Of a DNA stretch of 14,938 bases, positions 8,590-14,938 are shown piece after piece. The notes under the pieces were generated by a model. That model did not search any database, was not told the DNA's origin, and saw only the letters and a program-made list of their open reading frames with translations. A program made the translations under genes and the position numbers. Numbering within the stretch: the stretch's first letter is position 1; each line of letters opens with the position of its first letter. The stretch is from Ophiosphaerella korrae (Eukaryota; Ascomycota; Dothideomycetes; Pleosporales; Phaeosphaeriaceae), in assembly GCA_028456385.1 (NCBI GenBank), contig JALNQF010000753.1, positions 1 through 14,938 of the forward strand. Reading direction: 5' to 3'.

Positions 8590-8603
8590 AGAAGAAGGAA
8601 TAG
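8590..8603 (+). other. Polypurine tract of element B
   Basis: The purine-rich run agaagaaggaatag lies directly before the first base of the 3' LTR, broken only by one T. It is the RNase H-resistant primer for plus-strand DNA synthesis. Its position next to the LTR boundary defined by alignment supports the call. Confidence 0.7.
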
Positions 8604-9064
8604 TATTATAGTAGTAATAAGGGAAACTAAGATAGAACTAATTAGTCTACGCTTAGCTACTAATAAAGTATAGGATAAGTAGGGTAATAACTTATAGGAT
8701 AACAAGTTTAATTAGGAAGCTAACTATAATATAGATACGTAATAGATTTATAAATTTATAATCTTAGTAAACACGAAGCTACAAAGCTATTATATAACAA
8801 ATTTGTAAATTTGCGATCTTAGTAAATATAAAGTAATAAAGCTACTAAGATATTATTACTATATAGTTAGTAGTAATACGCATCGTTAAGATAGTATTAG
8901 TAATTTAATCCTTTAACTACAGAACGCTAATACAAGACAGTTACGAAATATCTTCTACTATTTATAGTTATTATAGATCTCTATACGAACTTTTGTTATT
9001 ACCTTATAATCTACTAACTCTTCTAAGATAGGTACCTGTAGTCGACGATAGGAGGCCTATTATA
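8604..9064 (+). repeat. 3' LTR of element B (461 bp)
   Basis: It is colinear with 1996-2456 at a constant offset of 6608 with no gap. Its ends, TATTATAG and CTATTATA, are the RIP versions of TGTTATAG and CTATTACA. Most differences from the 5' LTR place TA here where the 5' copy has CA, TG or CG. A few sites go the other way, for example ggtacctgtagtcgac at about 9031-9046 is less mutated than its 5' partner. Confidence 0.95.
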
Positions 9065-9069
9065 CTAAG
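9065..9069. repeat. Target site duplication, right copy (CTAAG)
   Basis: This is identical to 1991-1995 and directly follows the last base of the 3' LTR of element B. The next base, 9070, continues the A1 reverse-transcriptase frame. Confidence 0.93.
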
Positions 9070-9650
9070 ATAGTTAAAAATATAAAATTATTCCTAGAAT
9101 TTATTAACTTTAATTAATACTTTATAGAAAAATTTTCTAAAAAAGTACTACTACTTATAAAGCTTATAAAAAAAGATATAATATAAGAATAAAGAGTAGA
9201 GTAGAAATAAGCTTATAAAGAGCTTAAGTAAGCTTATATTATACTACTAGTTCTAAAGTAATTTTATAGTAATAAGACTCTAGTTATTAAAATAGATATA
9301 TTAAACTTAGCTTATAGAGTAATAGCGCTACAAGAGTATAAAAAAAAATAGTATCTAATTATATACTATTTAAAGAAGTTTATAGAATAAGAGGAAAGAT
9401 ATAACGTATATAATAAGAAGTTACTAGTAATAGTTAAGATACTTAAATATTAAAGAGCGTACGCTAAAAGTATAATAGAAGTAATTATTAAGATAGATTA
9501 TAAGAACCTAATATACTTTATAACAAGTAAGAAGTTAAAAGATAAGTAGATATAATAGTTAGAATAGCTAGGATAGTATAAATTTAAGATTTAGTATATA
9601 CTAAGTAAAGAAAATAGCTAAGTAGACGCGCTTAGCTAAAGATATAATAT
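9070..9650 (+). pseudogene. A1 reverse transcriptase end and RNase H remnant
   Basis: It resumes with V-K-N-I-K-L-F-L-E-F-x-N-F (about 9073-9111), the conserved thumb segment that normally reads FLGFANFYRRF. RNase H follows. Its first catalytic Asp is retained at 9295 (K-I-D). Y-N-V-Y-N-K-K lies at about 9400-9420, and the closing G/S-K-E-N...V-D-A-L-S motif is at 9604-9636. Numerous TAA/TAG lie at former Gln, Arg or Trp sites. Confidence 0.88.
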
Positions 9651-10860
9651 TATAAGAAGAAGATAAGTAGTAGAAGAAGCTATACTCTAAGATAATAGAT
9701 AAAGATACTTAGTACTAAATATATAGCTAGTAAAAGAATAAGAAATTAATAACTTAGTTAAGATTATAAATAAAGTTCTAGAAGAATTACAAGAAGTAAT
9801 TATATAATAATACTATAATAACCTAGTATATAAGTACCTAGAGATTGTATAAACTATAGAACTAATCTAGAGGAATTATAGATTTAGTAAGATAAAGGAG
9901 AAAGTAATATAGTTTATTAAGGAATACGTAAATTACTAAAAGAATAAGTATAAGATATATATACTATATAGAGAAATATAAGTAATTAAGATACTAGAAG
10001 AACTATAAATAGACGTTGTAATAAACTTTATTATAGGACTACTAATGTTAAAGGACCTAGTAACAAGAATAGGATATAATATAATAATAGTAATCGTAGA
10101 CTAATTTATAAAATACGCTAAGATAGAGAAATTCTAAAGTAACTATATAGTAAATTAGCTAAGATATATACTACTAGACGTACTAATATAAAGATACAAG
10201 ATACTAAAGAGTATTATTAGTAATAGAGATAAGCTTTTTACGTCTAATTACTAGATAACGCTACTTATAGTAATAGAGATAAAAAAAAAGCTATTAATAG
10301 CTTATTATCTATAGATAGATAGATAAATAGAATAAACTAATAGAACGTTAAAGATATACCTAAAGATTTATAGTAACTAGAAGTAGAATAATTAGGTATT
10401 ACTATTACCTATAGTATAGTTAGCTTATAATAATAAGTACTTAGAAGTAATAAGTAAAATACTATATTTTATAAACTATAGGATATACCCTAATTTATTT
10501 AAGAAAATACTACTAAGACCTTAAATAGAGGTAGCACTAGTTAGAGTAGAGGATATATAAGAACTTTATAATAAGATAAGATAAAAACTAGAGAAAGCTT
10601 AGAAATAAAGTATTTTATATATTAATTAAAAATAAAAAATAGTACCTTAGCTAAAAGAAGAAGATAAAGTATATCTTTATATAAAGAATCTATAAATAAA
10701 GTAACTTAGTAAAAGACTAGACTACGTTAAAGTTAGACTATTTTTAGTTAAAGAAGATAATAGGCTAGTTATAAAAACGCTAGAACTACCTAAAGATACT
10801 AAAGTATACCCTAAGTTCTATATAAGCTTACTAGAACTAGCTAAGCTAAAAATACTAGTA
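9651..10860 (+). pseudogene. A1 integrase remnant
   Basis: Frame 1. The zinc domain lies at about 9805-9936: the C-x2-C pair is at 9925 and 9934, both now Tyr, and the His positions are also Tyr. In the catalytic core the two Asp are changed to Asn (aac at 10024, aat at 10222), while the Glu at 10330 is kept. Spacing is x65 and x35, identical to element B. Both Asp to Asn changes fit G-to-A after T. S-N-R-D-K-L-F-T-S at about 10219-10245 is the usual block around the second Asp. A C-terminal segment with D-Y-V-K near 10720 corresponds to the GPY/F region. Confidence 0.87.
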
Positions 10861-10899
10861 TAACAATAATTTTAATATTAGAAAGAGAAAGACAATAAG

Positions 10900-11193
10900 T
10901 TTAAAGTTAAAGACTTATAAGAATATTAAGAAATAGGATGTAATACCTTCTAAAGTATATAGTTTCTCTAAGAGTAGCTAGTAAAATAGAAAGGCTACTT
11001 AGTAAGTAAAAATATATAAGAACCTAAAGCTAATCTATAGAATTATTATTAAATACTTAAGAAAGTAAGAAAAAAGTATTATATACTAGGATACATAAGA
11101 TATATAAAGCTATAACTAGGATATAATAGATATATTAGTAGAAGTAAGTTCTATAATAAACCTAACTCTATAGAGCTTATAAAGCGCCCTTAG
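10900..11193 (+). pseudogene. A1 chromodomain remnant and pol C-terminus
   Basis: In frame 1, V-K-stop-K-G-Y at 10981-10998 and stop-E-P-K-A-N-L at about 11017-11037 match the V-K-W-K-G-Y...W-E-P-x-x-N-L core of a chromodomain. This supports targeting to H3K9-methylated chromatin, by family knowledge. A basic tail continues to a stop at 11191-11193 (tag), which may or may not be the original. Confidence 0.78.
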
Positions 11194-11640
11194 TTATAAT
11201 AAATTTATCTAATAAGCTAATAGTAGACTAGATAGTAAGAAAAGAGGTAATATCGATAGTAGTAGTAAAATAGTTAAGAACTTACGCTAAGACCTTATTA
11301 CCTTCTTACTCTAACTCTAATACTAGGTTTAAGGCCTTATAATAAGTACGCTCTTTAGTAGATTTTAATATTTTCTTATTATATAGTAAATAGGTAATAA
11401 TAATAGTAAAAAGCTTTTTATTATTATTAACCTTTTTATAAAACTTTTTATAGGTTTAAATAAAAGACTTTTAAGTTTTACTAATATAGGAATACTCTAT
11501 ATAAGTATACTTAGTATACTTTAGAGTAGAATCTAGTATAATAAAATAAAGAATACTAGAAAGAGAATAATATAGATAAGGTATTTTAGAAATATAGTTT
11601 ATAGTAAAGATTTTTAATAAGAGATAAAGTCTATAAGACT
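11177..11640 (-). pseudogene. Possible antisense ORF between pol and the LTR of element A
   Basis: On the minus strand one frame runs from about 11640 down to 11177 (roughly 150 codons) with only about six internal stops, all TAA/TAG of the type made from Gln or Trp codons. The rest reads as plausible protein: Lys/Tyr/Thr-rich, with K-K-F-x-K-K-V-N-N-N-K-K-L-F near 11400-11440 and K-S-T-K-E-R-T...A-L-N-L-V-L-E-L-E near 11305-11370. The plus strand here is closed in every frame. It ends tail to tail with pol, overlapping by about 17 bp. A Tyr-rich composition is expected if many were His. The product is not recognised. Confidence 0.4.
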
Positions 11641-11653
11641 ATAAAGGAGGTAA
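11640..11653 (+). other. Probable polypurine tract of element A
   Basis: The run aaaggagg at 11643-11650 lies three bases before the proposed LTR start TATTATAG (11654), which equals the mutated LTR start of element B. The position fits the plus-strand primer of the element. Confidence 0.55.
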
Positions 11654-12092
11654 TATTATAGTAAGATAGTTTTTAACTAAAAGGCAAGGTAAACTACTTA
11701 TAAGCTAGACTTAGCTAATAGAAGCCTAGGCCTAAAGATAGACCTAGCGTAAGAAAAGGAGATAGTATTATAATACTAAGTAGTAAGTAAGCTATTATAT
11801 TATACGTAATTAGGCTAAGTAATATAGTATAGTAGAATATATAACTATTTAGTAGTAAACGCTCTTAAGTAAACGCTCTAGAGTAAATACTCTAGAATAA
11901 GCGCTCTAGAGTAAACGCTCTAGAGTAAGCGCTTAGAAATAAATACTAAATAGTAAGTATATAGGAATATTAATAGACCTTTATAGACTATTATATTTAA
12001 TCTCTTCTTTACTTCTTATCTTAATAGAGTATTATAACTAATACTTTAATTAGATTCTTATCTACTTATTAATACTTATATACCTCGTAATA
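11654..12092 (+). repeat. Probable LTR of element A, shared by A1 and A2 (about 439 bp)
   Basis: The start TATTATAG would be TGTTATAG before RIP, identical to the B LTR start. The end CGTAATA would be CGTAACA, giving TGTTA...TAACA ends. It lies between the polypurine tract of A1 and the gag of A2, where an LTR must be. It holds the 14-bp repeat array (11854-11936), a TATA-like gtatata at 11957-11963, and a pyrimidine-rich stretch (about 12001-12025). No second copy lies in the window, so the borders, especially the right one, are tentative. Confidence 0.55.
11854..11936 (+). repeat. Six 14-bp tandem repeats in the element A LTR
   Basis: The units follow agtaaacgctctag, with starts at 11854, 11868, 11882, 11896, 11910 and 11924 (the last is 13 bp). 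Differences between units are mainly of the RIP type: cgctc versus tactc, aaac versus aagc. Each unit border makes the palindrome ctctagag. The array lies about 20 bp upstream of a TATA-like sequence, where LTR promoter elements usually sit. It may bind a transcription factor; that is inference. Confidence 0.8.
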
Positions 12093-12225
12093 CTCTAATA
12101 AGAGCTAACTATTAATTAAGTTAAGTAACTAACTTATTTATTAACCTCGCATATCTTATAGAAGCCTACTTACTCTTATTACTTTTACTTAGTTCTAAGA
12201 ACTTAATAACTAGTTCTAAGGTCTT
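12093..12225 (+). other. Element A2 leader
   Basis: This stretch between the proposed LTR end and gag should hold the tRNA primer site, but no clear TGG-derived match can be named after RIP. At 12191-12235 a 21-bp-period direct repeat (agttctaag at 12191 and 12212) is visible. Stops are present in all frames. Confidence 0.35.
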
Positions 12226-13110
12226 AATATATTAAATACCCTTAAGATAAGTAATATATTAATAAATATAGATAACTAGCGTGTAAGAGTAACCTATATA
12301 GCTACTTCTAAGGTTACTAAGCTAAACCTTTACTATAGAGAATAAAATAAGCTTAAGCTATAAATCTTATAACTTAATTTCTTTTTTAAAGTAGACTAAG
12401 TTTAGAATAAAGATAGAGCTATACTTATATTATTTTATATAAGGAGTAAGGTAAAGAAATAAGTTATACTATATCTTAAGAAATACTTTAATAATAATAA
12501 TAGTAACTATAATAAGATATTTAAAGAATAGATTAAGTTTAAAGATAAAGTATAATAAGCCTTTCTACTAGTAAACAAGATAGTAGTAGTAAAGTATATA
12601 ATATAGTAGCTATAATAAAACAAAGTAGTAGTAGACTATACTAATAAGTTCTAAAGCTACGCGATATAAATAGAATAGAATAATAAGTTATTAATAAAGA
12701 TATTTTAATAAGAACTTAAAAGTAATATTTAAGATAAGCTAATATGTAGTAAAGCTATAATTAAGATATTAGAGAACTTAATAGAAGAAGTAATCTAAGT
12801 TAATAACTATATATATAAATATATAGTAGAAGCTAAGAATATAAAAGTACTACGTATAGAAAATAAGAAGTACTAACTTAAGTATAAGTAGTAACGTAAA
12901 TATAAGAATAAGTAAGTTTAGAGTAGCTATAGATACTTTAAGCTAAATAAGATATATATTAATAATATAAACCTAAGAAAATAAGAATACTATTACTATA
13001 AGAACTCTAAAGGAGTAGAAAGCTAAAAATACTATAAGTATAGTAAAATAAAGTACTTAGTAAAGAATTACTAAGTAAAGAATAAGATTATATAATAAAT
13101 TAATATACTT
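12226..13110 (+). pseudogene. Element A2 gag (capsid and nucleocapsid) remnant
   Basis: Frame 1. The start is uncertain (ATA at about 12226-12260 may be former ATG). The retrotransposon-gag core runs at about 12310-12800: K-V-x-K-L-N-L-Y-Y (12310-12336), a K-K-Y-F-N-N-N-N segment at 12478-12501, F-K-E-stop-x-K-F-K-D-K-V near 12520-12552, V-D-Y-T-N-K-F at about 12625-12648 and N-N-K-L-L near 12680. One zinc knuckle follows at 13030. This is the typical length for a Ty3/Gypsy Gag (about 290 codons). Stops fit former Gln and Trp. A1 lacks this gene because of its left truncation. Confidence 0.8.
13030..13071 (+). other. Degraded CCHC zinc knuckle of A2 nucleocapsid
   Basis: Ligand codons of a C-x2-C-x4-H-x4-C knuckle lie at 13030, 13039, 13054 and 13069 in frame 1, and all four are now Tyr. 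The spacing and the uniform Cys/His to Tyr changes match element B. Only one clear knuckle is seen, against two in B. Confidence 0.75.
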
Positions 13111-14177
13111 AAGTAGTAAGATAAAGATAAAGAAGAAGAATAAGAAGTAATCTCTAGAAGAAGCTAAGAAAAGAGAGACTATAAGACTATAAACCTCTAG
13201 TAGTAAGATATAAGTAAAAGATATAACTACTATAAGATTACTATATAACTAATAAACCTTATAATAGATAATAAAGTAGAAGCTATAAAGATACTACTAG
13301 GGATATAAAGCTATATAAGAAAGTATTAGCTAAAGTAGAAATAAGCTAAGATAGATACTTTAGAATACCTTTAGCTATACTAAACAAAGATAGAGTATAG
13401 GTGTAAGATAATACTATATCTAAGAAGGTAAGTATATATAGCCTAAGATAAAAATAAGAAAAAAAACTAAGAGCCTAAGACTTCTAAATATAAAATAGTA
13501 CTTAGAATACTAAAGCTAAAGTAAAAGAATACTAAAGTATAAGATAGATTTATAAAAGAAATCTAGAGACTAGTAGATAGCTACTACTTAGTAAAAGAAT
13601 AGTAAGATAAAAAACGCTAAATACGTAAAGTAAAGTAAACCTAGTAATATAAATTATTATACGTAAATAATAATTAGGCGCTAATTATTATAGATCTAGT
13701 ATTAATATAAGAACTATAATACTAGCTATACCTATATAACTTAAACTATTTACTACTATTATAGATAAGATATTACTATAATAACTACTTTACCTACTAT
13801 TCTAATAAAATAAGATCTAGATATTTCCTTTATAAGAGATCTAGATATAAATAGAACTAAAAAGAGTATATAAATATAAGATATAAATAATATCTATAAG
13901 ATAAGTAAAAAGTAAAGTACTTTTTAGGTATAACTAAAGAAAAAGTAAACACAAGTAAGATACTTATAAATAACTAATATATTAATCTAATCTAGTAAAC
14001 CTATACGCTTAAGAAGTATAAATAATATAAAGAGATTAAGATACTCTAAGGATTTTAGTAAAATATAAATAAAGATTATAAGATTAAGTTTTATTTAAGT
14101 AAATAGCTAATACTAAATATATATCTAGAAGATATAATACTATTAATACTAAAAGACTTATTAAACTCTTAGTAAAG
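13111..14177 (+). pseudogene. A2 linker between nucleocapsid and protease
   Basis: Frame 1 continues past the knuckle, Lys/Glu-rich at first. From 13415 it is the homologue of A1 80-842. The degraded W-x2-C-x4-C-x2-H-like motif lies at 13762-13797. No enzyme is recognised. The -1 shift to the protease frame occurs at about 14155-14178 in both copies, so it predates their divergence and is probably the programmed Gag-Pol frameshift or an old indel. The heptamer at the A1 equivalent 825-831 (attaaac) is only a weak slippery candidate. Confidence 0.5.
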
Positions 14178-14483
14178 ATAAGAAGAGAAAGAATAAAAGT
14201 ATTAGTAGATTTAGAGTTATTTATAAACTTAATTATACTTAAAGTAGTAGAATAAGTAAGACTTAAACTATAAGTAAAGAAAACACTATACCTAATCTAT
14301 ATTACAAATAGATAACTAATACTAAAAAACCTAATAGTTAGTAATAAAGTAACTATAGAGATTATTATTTAAGGATATAGTATAAGGATTACTTTAGATA
14401 TATTAGTTTTAGCTAATAAAGATATTATACTAAGACTCCTATAGCTATAAGAGTTTAATCCTAAAGTTAATTAGAAAAACTAG
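14178..14483 (+). pseudogene. A2 aspartic protease remnant
   Basis: This is the frame-3 homologue of A1 843-1148. V-D remains at the catalytic position (about 14205-14210). The C-terminal L-x-L-L-stop-L (former L-G-x-P-W-L) is at about 14430-14447. In this copy the frame continues directly into reverse transcriptase, showing the ancestral protease-polymerase fusion. Confidence 0.7.
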
Positions 14484-14938
14484 AACCTCTTATTTAATAA
14501 CTACAAAGACGTATATAGATCTAAGCTTACGTATTAGTAGTATTTAATTGTAGATAAAAAGGTACTATATAAGATAGTAGCTTTAATAGTAACTTACTAA
14601 GAGAGAGTAAGTAACTCTATAAGTACTAGTAAGGCGCTAAGCTAAGAAGTAAGAGTAGAGAAGTAATATATAACTCCTAAGATCTTAGAATAATATAAGA
14701 AGTTTAGCTACTTATTTATAGAAGAGATAGATATACTAGTATTATCTAAGTACTAACTTTAAGACTATATAATTAAGTTATAAGAAAAAACAGAGCTACC
14801 TTTTAAGCCTATTTACTAATTAATAGAGAGTAAATTAGTAATACTCTAAGAAAGACTAAATAGAGACCTAAAGAAAGGATATATATAAGAATCCTTATTA
14901 TTAGTAGGATTTCTAATTCTCTTTATACTAAAGAAGAA
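14484..14938 (+). pseudogene. A2 protease-RT spacer and start of reverse transcriptase (partial)
   Basis: Frame 3. Positions 14481-14628 are the segment deleted in A1. From 14629 the sequence matches A1 1151 onward: K-F-S-Y-L-F (former S-H/x-L-F) near 14700-14717, L-P-F-K-P-I-Y at about 14799-14819 and G-F-L-I-L-F near 14907-14925. The domain is cut by the window edge before any catalytic residue. Many TAA/TAG are present. Confidence 0.8.

Larger units (their letters stand above)
1996..9064 (+). mobile_element. Element B: complete 7069-bp chromovirus-type Ty3/Gypsy retrotransposon nested in A1
   Basis: The order is 5' LTR, leader, gag with two zinc knuckles, linker, protease, reverse transcriptase, RNase H, integrase, chromodomain, a short 3' region, polypurine tract and 3' LTR. 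The LTRs are both 461 bp and are flanked by CTAAG. The order RT-RNaseH-integrase defines Ty3/Gypsy, and the terminal chromodomain places it among chromoviruses. The coding strand reads in a single frame (frame 1) from gag to chromodomain without a visible indel, although it is punctured by dozens of TAA and TAG. It keeps clearly more CA and TG than the surrounding element A, as expected for the younger insertion. Confidence 0.95.
9065..12092 (+). mobile_element. Element A copy 1 (A1), right part to its 3' LTR
   Basis: This is the continuation of A1 after the insertion of B: end of reverse transcriptase, RNase H, integrase, chromodomain, 3' region, polypurine tract and a probable LTR. All pol domains are in frame 1, the frame in which A1 was left at 1995 (B plus one target copy is 7074 bp, a multiple of three). 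The density of TA is higher, and CA/TG much lower, than in B. Its LTR also serves as the 5' LTR of A2. Confidence 0.85.
1..14938. other. RIP-mutated AT-rich block (constitutive heterochromatin type)
   Basis: Nearly every CA and TG has become TA across the window on both strands. By eye I find no TGA, no CCA, only two TCA (about 2705 and 5816) and a single TGG (about 6592). Surviving CA is almost always ACA or GCA. Changes between duplicated segments (A1/A2, the two B LTRs) are C/T and G/A. This is the known outcome of RIP in Pezizomycotina, which acts on duplicated DNA in the sexual cycle. No host gene survives or is visible. Confidence 0.9.
11654..14938 (+). mobile_element. Element A copy 2 (A2), 5' half, cut by the window edge
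   Basis: It contains LTR, leader, gag, linker, protease and the start of reverse transcriptase. Its part from 13415 matches A1 80-1460 colinearly. It retains the 143 bp missing from A1. The divergence from A1 consists of transitions. Together with the 3' half of A1 it defines an intact element of about 6.8 kb (5965 bp internal plus two 439-bp LTRs). Confidence 0.85.

Noticed and set aside
8496..8705. 69-codon minus-strand frame rich in Leu, Ile and Ser, resembling a membrane protein
   Set aside because: It crosses the polypurine tract and the 3' LTR boundary, and the hydrophobic composition is what TA-rich DNA gives by chance. The less mutated 5' LTR offers no support for a gene.
11854..11936. 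Tandem array as a CRISPR
   Set aside because: Units are 14 bp and abut directly with no spacers, inside a retrotransposon LTR of a eukaryote.
1..14938. A genome with reassigned stop codons (TAA and TAG read as Gln, TGA as the only stop), as in some ciliates
   Set aside because: TAG also stands at conserved Trp sites, Cys and His ligands have become Tyr, ATG is missing, and TG/CA are depleted on both strands. A mutation process explains all of these; a code change explains only the Gln sites.
1..14938. AT-rich organelle (mitochondrial) DNA
   Set aside because: No organelle genes, tRNAs or rRNAs are seen; the content is nuclear LTR retrotransposons with a C-to-T decay signature.

Overview
The window is an AT-rich, gene-poor block made almost entirely of dead Ty3/Gypsy LTR retrotransposons. 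The pattern of decay points to a filamentous ascomycete (Pezizomycotina) with repeat-induced point mutation (RIP). CpA and TpG are nearly erased and replaced by TpA. Reading frames are broken by TAA and TAG but essentially never by TGA. ATG is almost absent, and metal-binding Cys and His codons have become Tyr codons (TGC to TAC, CAC to TAC). No host gene, tRNA or rRNA is visible. The copies seen here cannot make functional proteins.

Layout. Positions 1-79 are a short unrelated piece with two perfect hairpins. From about 80 to 1995 lies the left part of element A, copy 1 (A1): gag-pol linker, protease and the first part of reverse transcriptase. At 1996-9064 a complete second element, B, is inserted in the reverse-transcriptase frame of A1. 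B is 7069 bp, has two LTRs of exactly 461 bp, and is flanked by the 5-bp target duplication CTAAG (1991-1995 and 9065-9069). A1 resumes at 9070 in the same frame and supplies the end of reverse transcriptase, RNase H, integrase and a chromodomain, to about 11193. A probable single LTR of about 439 bp (11654-12092) ends A1 and at the same time begins a second copy, A2. A2 has gag at about 12226-13110, then linker, protease and the start of reverse transcriptase, and runs off the window edge.

How the parts fit. A1 and A2 align at a constant offset of 13335 bp (A1 91-1145) and then 13478 bp (A1 1151-1460). The single offset change reveals a 143-bp deletion in A1. The differences checked by eye are C/T and G/A transitions. 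Combining A2's 5' half with A1's 3' half gives an intact element A of about 6.8 kb. B carries gag and pol in one continuous frame, whereas A shifts by -1 between its linker and protease. Both end in a chromodomain, which makes them chromoviruses, a class that integrates into heterochromatin.

Most unusual points: each element has a relatively open antisense frame between the end of pol and the 3' LTR (7928-8254 in B, 11177-11640 in A1). Both elements share a W-x2-C-x4-C-x2-H-like motif between nucleocapsid and protease. A and A2 share one LTR. The LTR of A holds six 14-bp tandem repeats. The surviving CpA sites are almost all ACA or GCA, suggesting a strong 5'-base preference of the mutator.
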